From contig JBDSTZ010000557.1 in assembly GCA_039927975.1 (NCBI GenBank), positions 1-5,526 on the forward strand: 5,526 nt of DNA, given 5' to 3'. This stretch comes from JBDSTZ01 sp039927975. GTDB lineage: Bacteria > Pseudomonadota > Gammaproteobacteria > Burkholderiales > Burkholderiaceae_D. How positions within the stretch are numbered: the first letter of the stretch is position 1; each line of letters begins with the position of its first letter. Shown here piece after piece: positions 3,202 through 5,526 of this stretch. A program made the position numbers and the translations under genes. Below the pieces are notes generated by a model. The model was given only the letters and a program-made list of their open reading frames with translations. It was not told the origin of the DNA and made no database searches.

Positions 3202-5526
3202 CCACTTGCCCGGCTTCTTGAGCAGCGAGCTGCCCGGCCAGATATGGAAACGGATGCCGCGCGCGCCAGGTAGCCGGCGGTCGGATCGTCCTCGCCCTTG
3301 TAGCCGATATTGCCGAGCAAGCCGGTCAGCAGCGCGGTGTGCAGGTTTTCATACGTGGCCGGCGCTTCGTTCAGGCGCCAGCCCTGTTCCTTGACGATGG
3401 TCAGCAGCTGCGAATGCACGTCGCGCCATTCGCGCAGCCGCACTTGCGAGAGGAAATTGCTGCGGCAGGTTTCCTGCAATTGCCGGTTGGTCTTCTTGTG
3501 CTCGATCGCTTCCTCGAACCAGCGCCAGATCTTGACGTAGGTGAGGAACTCCGATTTCTCGTCGGCGAATTTCTTGTGCGCCTCGTCGGCCGCCTGCTGG
3601 TACTCCATCGGGCGGTCGCGCGGGTCTTGCACCGACAGCGCCGAGGCGATGATCAGCATCTCGGTCAGGCAGGCGTTCTCGAGCGCGGCGAGGATCATGC
3701 GGCCCACGCGCGGATCGAGCGGCAGCTTGGCCAGCTTGTGGCCGAGCGCGGTCAGCACATTGTTGTCGTCGACGGCGCCAATTTCCTGCAGCAACTGGTA
3801 ACCGTCGGCAATCGCGCGGCCTTGCGGCGGCTCGATGAAGGGAAAGGTTTCGACGTCGGCCAGGTGCAGCGACTTCATGCGCAGGATGACGGCCGCCAGC
3901 GAGGAGCGCAGGATTTCCGGTTCGGTGAATTTCGGCCGCTGGTTGAAATCGTCTTCCTCGTACAGGCGGATGCAGACGCCGTTGGCGACGCGGCCGCAAC
4001 GGCCGGCGCGCTGGTTGGCGGCCGATTGCGCGATCGGTTCGATCTGCAACTGTTCGACCTTGTTGCGGAAGCTGTAGCGTTTCACGCGCGCGAGACCGGC
4101 GTCGACCACGTAGCGGATGCCCGGCACCGTCAGCGACGTTTCAGCGACGTTGGTCGCCAGCACGATGCGACGCGCGTTGGTGGTGCGGAACACTTTCTCC
4201 TGCTCTTCGACCGACAGGCGGGCGAACAGCGGCAAGATCTCGACATGCGGCGGATGATGCTTGCGCAGCGCCTCGGCGCAGTCGCGGATTTCGCGTTCGC
4301 CCGGCAGGAACACCAGCACATCGCCCGAGCCGAGGCGGCACAGTTCGTCGACGCCGTCGACCACCGCATCCATCAGGTCGCGCTTGTCGCGGGCGGCCTG
4401 GGCCTTGGGCACCGACTTGCCGGGCTCGGCCGCGCCGGTTTGCAGCGGGTCCTTGTCGACCGGGCGGTAGCGCACTTCCACCTGGTACAGGCGGCCTGAG
4501 ACTTCGATCACCGGCGCCGGCTTGTCAGGCCGGCCGAAGTGACGGGCGAAGCGCTCGGCATCGATCGTCGCCGAGGTGATGATGACTTTCAGGTCGGGCC
4601 GGCGCGGCAGCAGCTGCTTGAGGTAGCCGAGCAGGAAGTCGATGTTGAGGCTGCGTTCGTGCGCCTCGTCGATGATGATCGTGTCGTAATTCCTGAGCAG
4701 CGGATCGGTCTGGGTTTCGGCCAGCAAGATACCGTCCGTCATCAGCTTGACCGAGGCGCCGGCTTGCAGCGTGTCGGTGAACCGCACCTTGAAGCCGACG
4801 TGGACGCCGAGCGGGCTGCCGAGTTCCTGGGCGATGCGCTTGGCGGTTGACGACGCCGCGATCCGGCGCGGCTGGGTGTGACCGATCAGGCCGAGCTGGC
4901 CACGGCCGAGCTCAAGGCAAATCTTCGGCAGCTGGGTGGTCTTGCCCGATCCGGTCTCGCCGGACACGATGATGACCTGGTTTTCGCTGATGGCCTTGGC
5001 AATGTCGGCGCGCCGGCCTGAGACCGGCAACTCTTCCGGAAACGTAATCGGCGGCAATGGCGTGCGCACCTGGGGCCGTGGCGCCTGCTCCGCGCGTGGC
5101 GGACGAGGCGACTGCTCGCTGCGCGGAGGACGATCCGCCTGCTCCGCGCGTGGCGGACGAGGCGATTGCTCGCTGCGCGGAGGACGCTCGGCCTGCCCGG
5201 CGCGGGGCGGACGAGGCTGCTGCTCGCTGCGCGGAGGACGCTCGGCCTGCTCGGCGCGCGGCGGACGAGGCTGCTGCTCGCTGCGCGGAGGACGTTCAGC
5301 CTGCTCAGCGCGTGGCGGCCGTGGCGACTGCTCGCCGCGCGGAGGACGGTCGGCCTGATCGGCGCGTGGCGGCCGTGGCGTCTGCTCGCCGCGCGGTGGA
5401 CGTGGCGCTTGCTCGCTGCGCGGCGCACGGTCACCCTGCTGTGCGCGCGGCGGCCGAGGCGCCTGTTCGCTGCGCGGCGGACGAGCCAACTGCTCCCCGC
5501 GCGGCGCCTGCGGTCCCGGCGCGCGG
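3198..5526 (-). CDS. hrpA: HrpA ATP-dependent RNA helicase, N-terminal part, 5'-partial
   Basis: DEAH-box 3'-5' RNA helicase; in E. coli HrpA is linked to mRNA processing and to rescue of stalled ribosomes. Numbering here runs from the TTG at 5489, a convenience only: the frame is open to the right edge, and that codon lies inside a repeat, so the real start is off-window. Residues 3-137 are tandem 9-residue units. The helicase core follows: Walker A GETGSGKTT (Lys183; bases 4935-4961), TQPRRIAA, DEAH (274-277; bases 4659-4670), SAT (306-308), FLPGEREI, TNVAET (446-451) and QRAGRCGR (493-500; bases 3990-4013). Next come an HA2 winged-helix/ratchet region (from about TEPEILRSSLAAVILRMK) and the OB-fold region (about 670-741). 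All catalytic motifs are intact. After Leu741 the frame is lost and 22 foreign residues precede the TGA at 3198-3200. With one G restored the protein is about 1432 residues, against about 1300 for E. coli HrpA; the surplus is the repeat extension. Confidence 0.93.
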   Translation of the reverse strand, partial: RAPGPQAPRGEQLARPPRSEQAPRPPRAQQGDRAPRSEQAPRPPRGEQTPRPPRADQADRPPRGEQSPRPPRAEQAERPPRSEQQPRPPRAEQAERPPRSEQQPRPPRAGQAERPPRSEQSPRPPRAEQADRPPRSEQSPRPPRAEQAPRPQVRTPLPPITFPEELPVSGRRADIAKAISENQVIIVSGETGSGKTTQLPKICLELGRGQLGLIGHTQPRRIAASSTAKRIAQELGSPLGVHVGFKVRFTDTLQAGASVKLMTDGILLAETQTDPLLRNYDTIIIDEAHERSLNIDFLLGYLKQLLPRRPDLKVIITSATIDAERFARHFGRPDKPAPVIEVSGRLYQVEVRYRPVDKDPLQTGAAEPGKSVPKAQAARDKRDLMDAVVDGVDELCRLGSGDVLVFLPGEREIRDCAEALRKHHPPHVEILPLFARLSVEEQEKVFRTTNARRIVLATNVAETSLTVPGIRYVVDAGLARVKRYSFRNKVEQLQIEPIAQSAANQRAGRCGRVANGVCIRLYEEDDFNQRPKFTEPEILRSSLAAVILRMKSLHLADVETFPFIEPPQGRAIADGYQLLQEIGAVDDNNVLTALGHKLAKLPLDPRVGRMILAALENACLTEMLIIASALSVQDPRDRPMEYQQAADEAHKKFADEKSEFLTYVKIWRWFEEAIEHKKTNRQLQETCRSNFLSQVRLREWRDVHSQLLTIVKEQGWRLNEAPATYENLHTALLTGLLGNIGYKGEDDPTAGYLARAASVSISGRAARCSRSRASG
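3264..3269 (-). other. hrpA: Frameshift site in hrpA (apparent 1-base deletion)
   Basis: The gene reads TAC CTG GCG CGC GCG GCA here (Y L A R A A). The conserved HrpA sequence at this point is Y-x-G-A-R followed by F-x-I-x-PGS-x-L-x-KK. Inserting one G, so that CTGGC becomes CTGGGC, restores YLGARGIRFHIWPGS and joins both halves in one frame. The lost base lies in a short G run next to a GCGCGCGC stretch, a context prone to both sequencing error and replication slippage. No classical X-XXY-YYZ slippery heptamer is in frame between this point and the TGA at 3198-3200, which argues against programmed frameshifting. Confidence 0.85.
5079..5510 (-). repeat. 27/54-bp tandem repeat coding RPPRxEQxx units in HrpA
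   Basis: Sixteen consecutive 9-residue units are visible, the first divergent (QAPRGEQLA, 5484-5510) and fifteen closer to RPPR[SAG]EQ[ASQ][PED] (5079-5483). They alternate, RPPRSEQxP then RPPRAEQA[ED], giving a 54-bp higher-order period. The 54-bp pairs at 5214-5267 and 5268-5321 encode identical 18-residue peptides and differ at five positions, all synonymous. The region is rich in Arg, Pro, Gln and acidic residues and should be disordered. It lies directly before the helicase core and probably continues past the window edge in modified form (RAPGP before the first unit). Such basic, proline-rich tails on RNA helicases often aid RNA contact, but that is inference here. Confidence 0.9.

Noticed and set aside
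1510..3273. Long plus-strand open frame (587 codons) opposite the C-terminal part of hrpA
   Set aside because: It is antisense to a clearly conserved coding region, is rich in His/Arg/Gln/Leu as expected from reading GC-rich codons backward, and has no recognisable domain.
3339..4499. Plus-strand open frame (386 codons) opposite the helicase core
   Set aside because: It is the mirror of conserved HrpA motifs with the same antisense composition and no family resemblance.
4936..5358. Plus-strand frame with RGG-like repeats (ARGGRG, LRGGRS)
   Set aside because: It looks like an RNA-binding RGG protein, but it is the reverse reading of the RPPRxEQ repeat array of HrpA. The minus frame continues into a conserved helicase and shows synonymous variation, so the minus strand is the coding one.
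5487..5489. TTG at 5489 as the hrpA start codon
   Set aside because: The frame is open upstream to the window edge, and the codon sits inside the repeat array with a recognisable unit before it. The GGGGAG upstream is only 3 bases away, too close for a good ribosome binding site.
5079..5526. Possible CRISPR array from regularly spaced repeats
   Set aside because: Units are contiguous 27/54-bp in-frame coding repeats with no unique spacers, and they continue directly into the helicase.

Overview
The window is GC-rich DNA that reads like the chromosome of a betaproteobacterium of the order Burkholderiales. The family Oxalobacteraceae (Massilia, Duganella, Janthinobacterium group) is my best guess, from protein flavour and base composition only. 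No RNA gene, insertion sequence, CRISPR array or phage gene is visible.

Layout. Bases 1-265 are non-coding and lead into a small plus-strand gene. They carry two perfect inverted repeats and a good Shine-Dalgarno site. Bases 266-961 encode a 231-residue protein with an N-terminal PRC-barrel domain and a long Gly/Met/Ser-rich tail. Bases 962-1191 separate two convergent genes. They hold a GC-rich hairpin and a short motif (GTTCGCG and relatives) recurring at about 16-bp spacing.

From 1192 to the right edge, the minus strand is one locus: hrpA, the DEAH-box ATP-dependent RNA helicase with a C-terminal DUF3418 region. It is broken by an apparent loss of one base near 3266. The N-terminal part (helicase core, HA2, OB fold) ends early at a TGA at 3198-3200, and the rest continues one frame over down to 1192. 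Restoring one G gives a continuous protein of about 1432 residues counted from position 5489. The true start lies outside the window: the frame stays open to base 5526 and is already inside a tandem array of 9-residue RPPRxEQxx units.

The two genes point toward each other and show no obvious functional link. HrpA is an RNA and ribosome-associated housekeeping helicase. The PRC-barrel protein has no firm function. I see no convincing new multi-gene system. The points worth a second look are the hrpA frameshift, the repeat-built N-terminal extension of the helicase, the phased intergenic motif, and the dyads upstream of the PRC-barrel gene.
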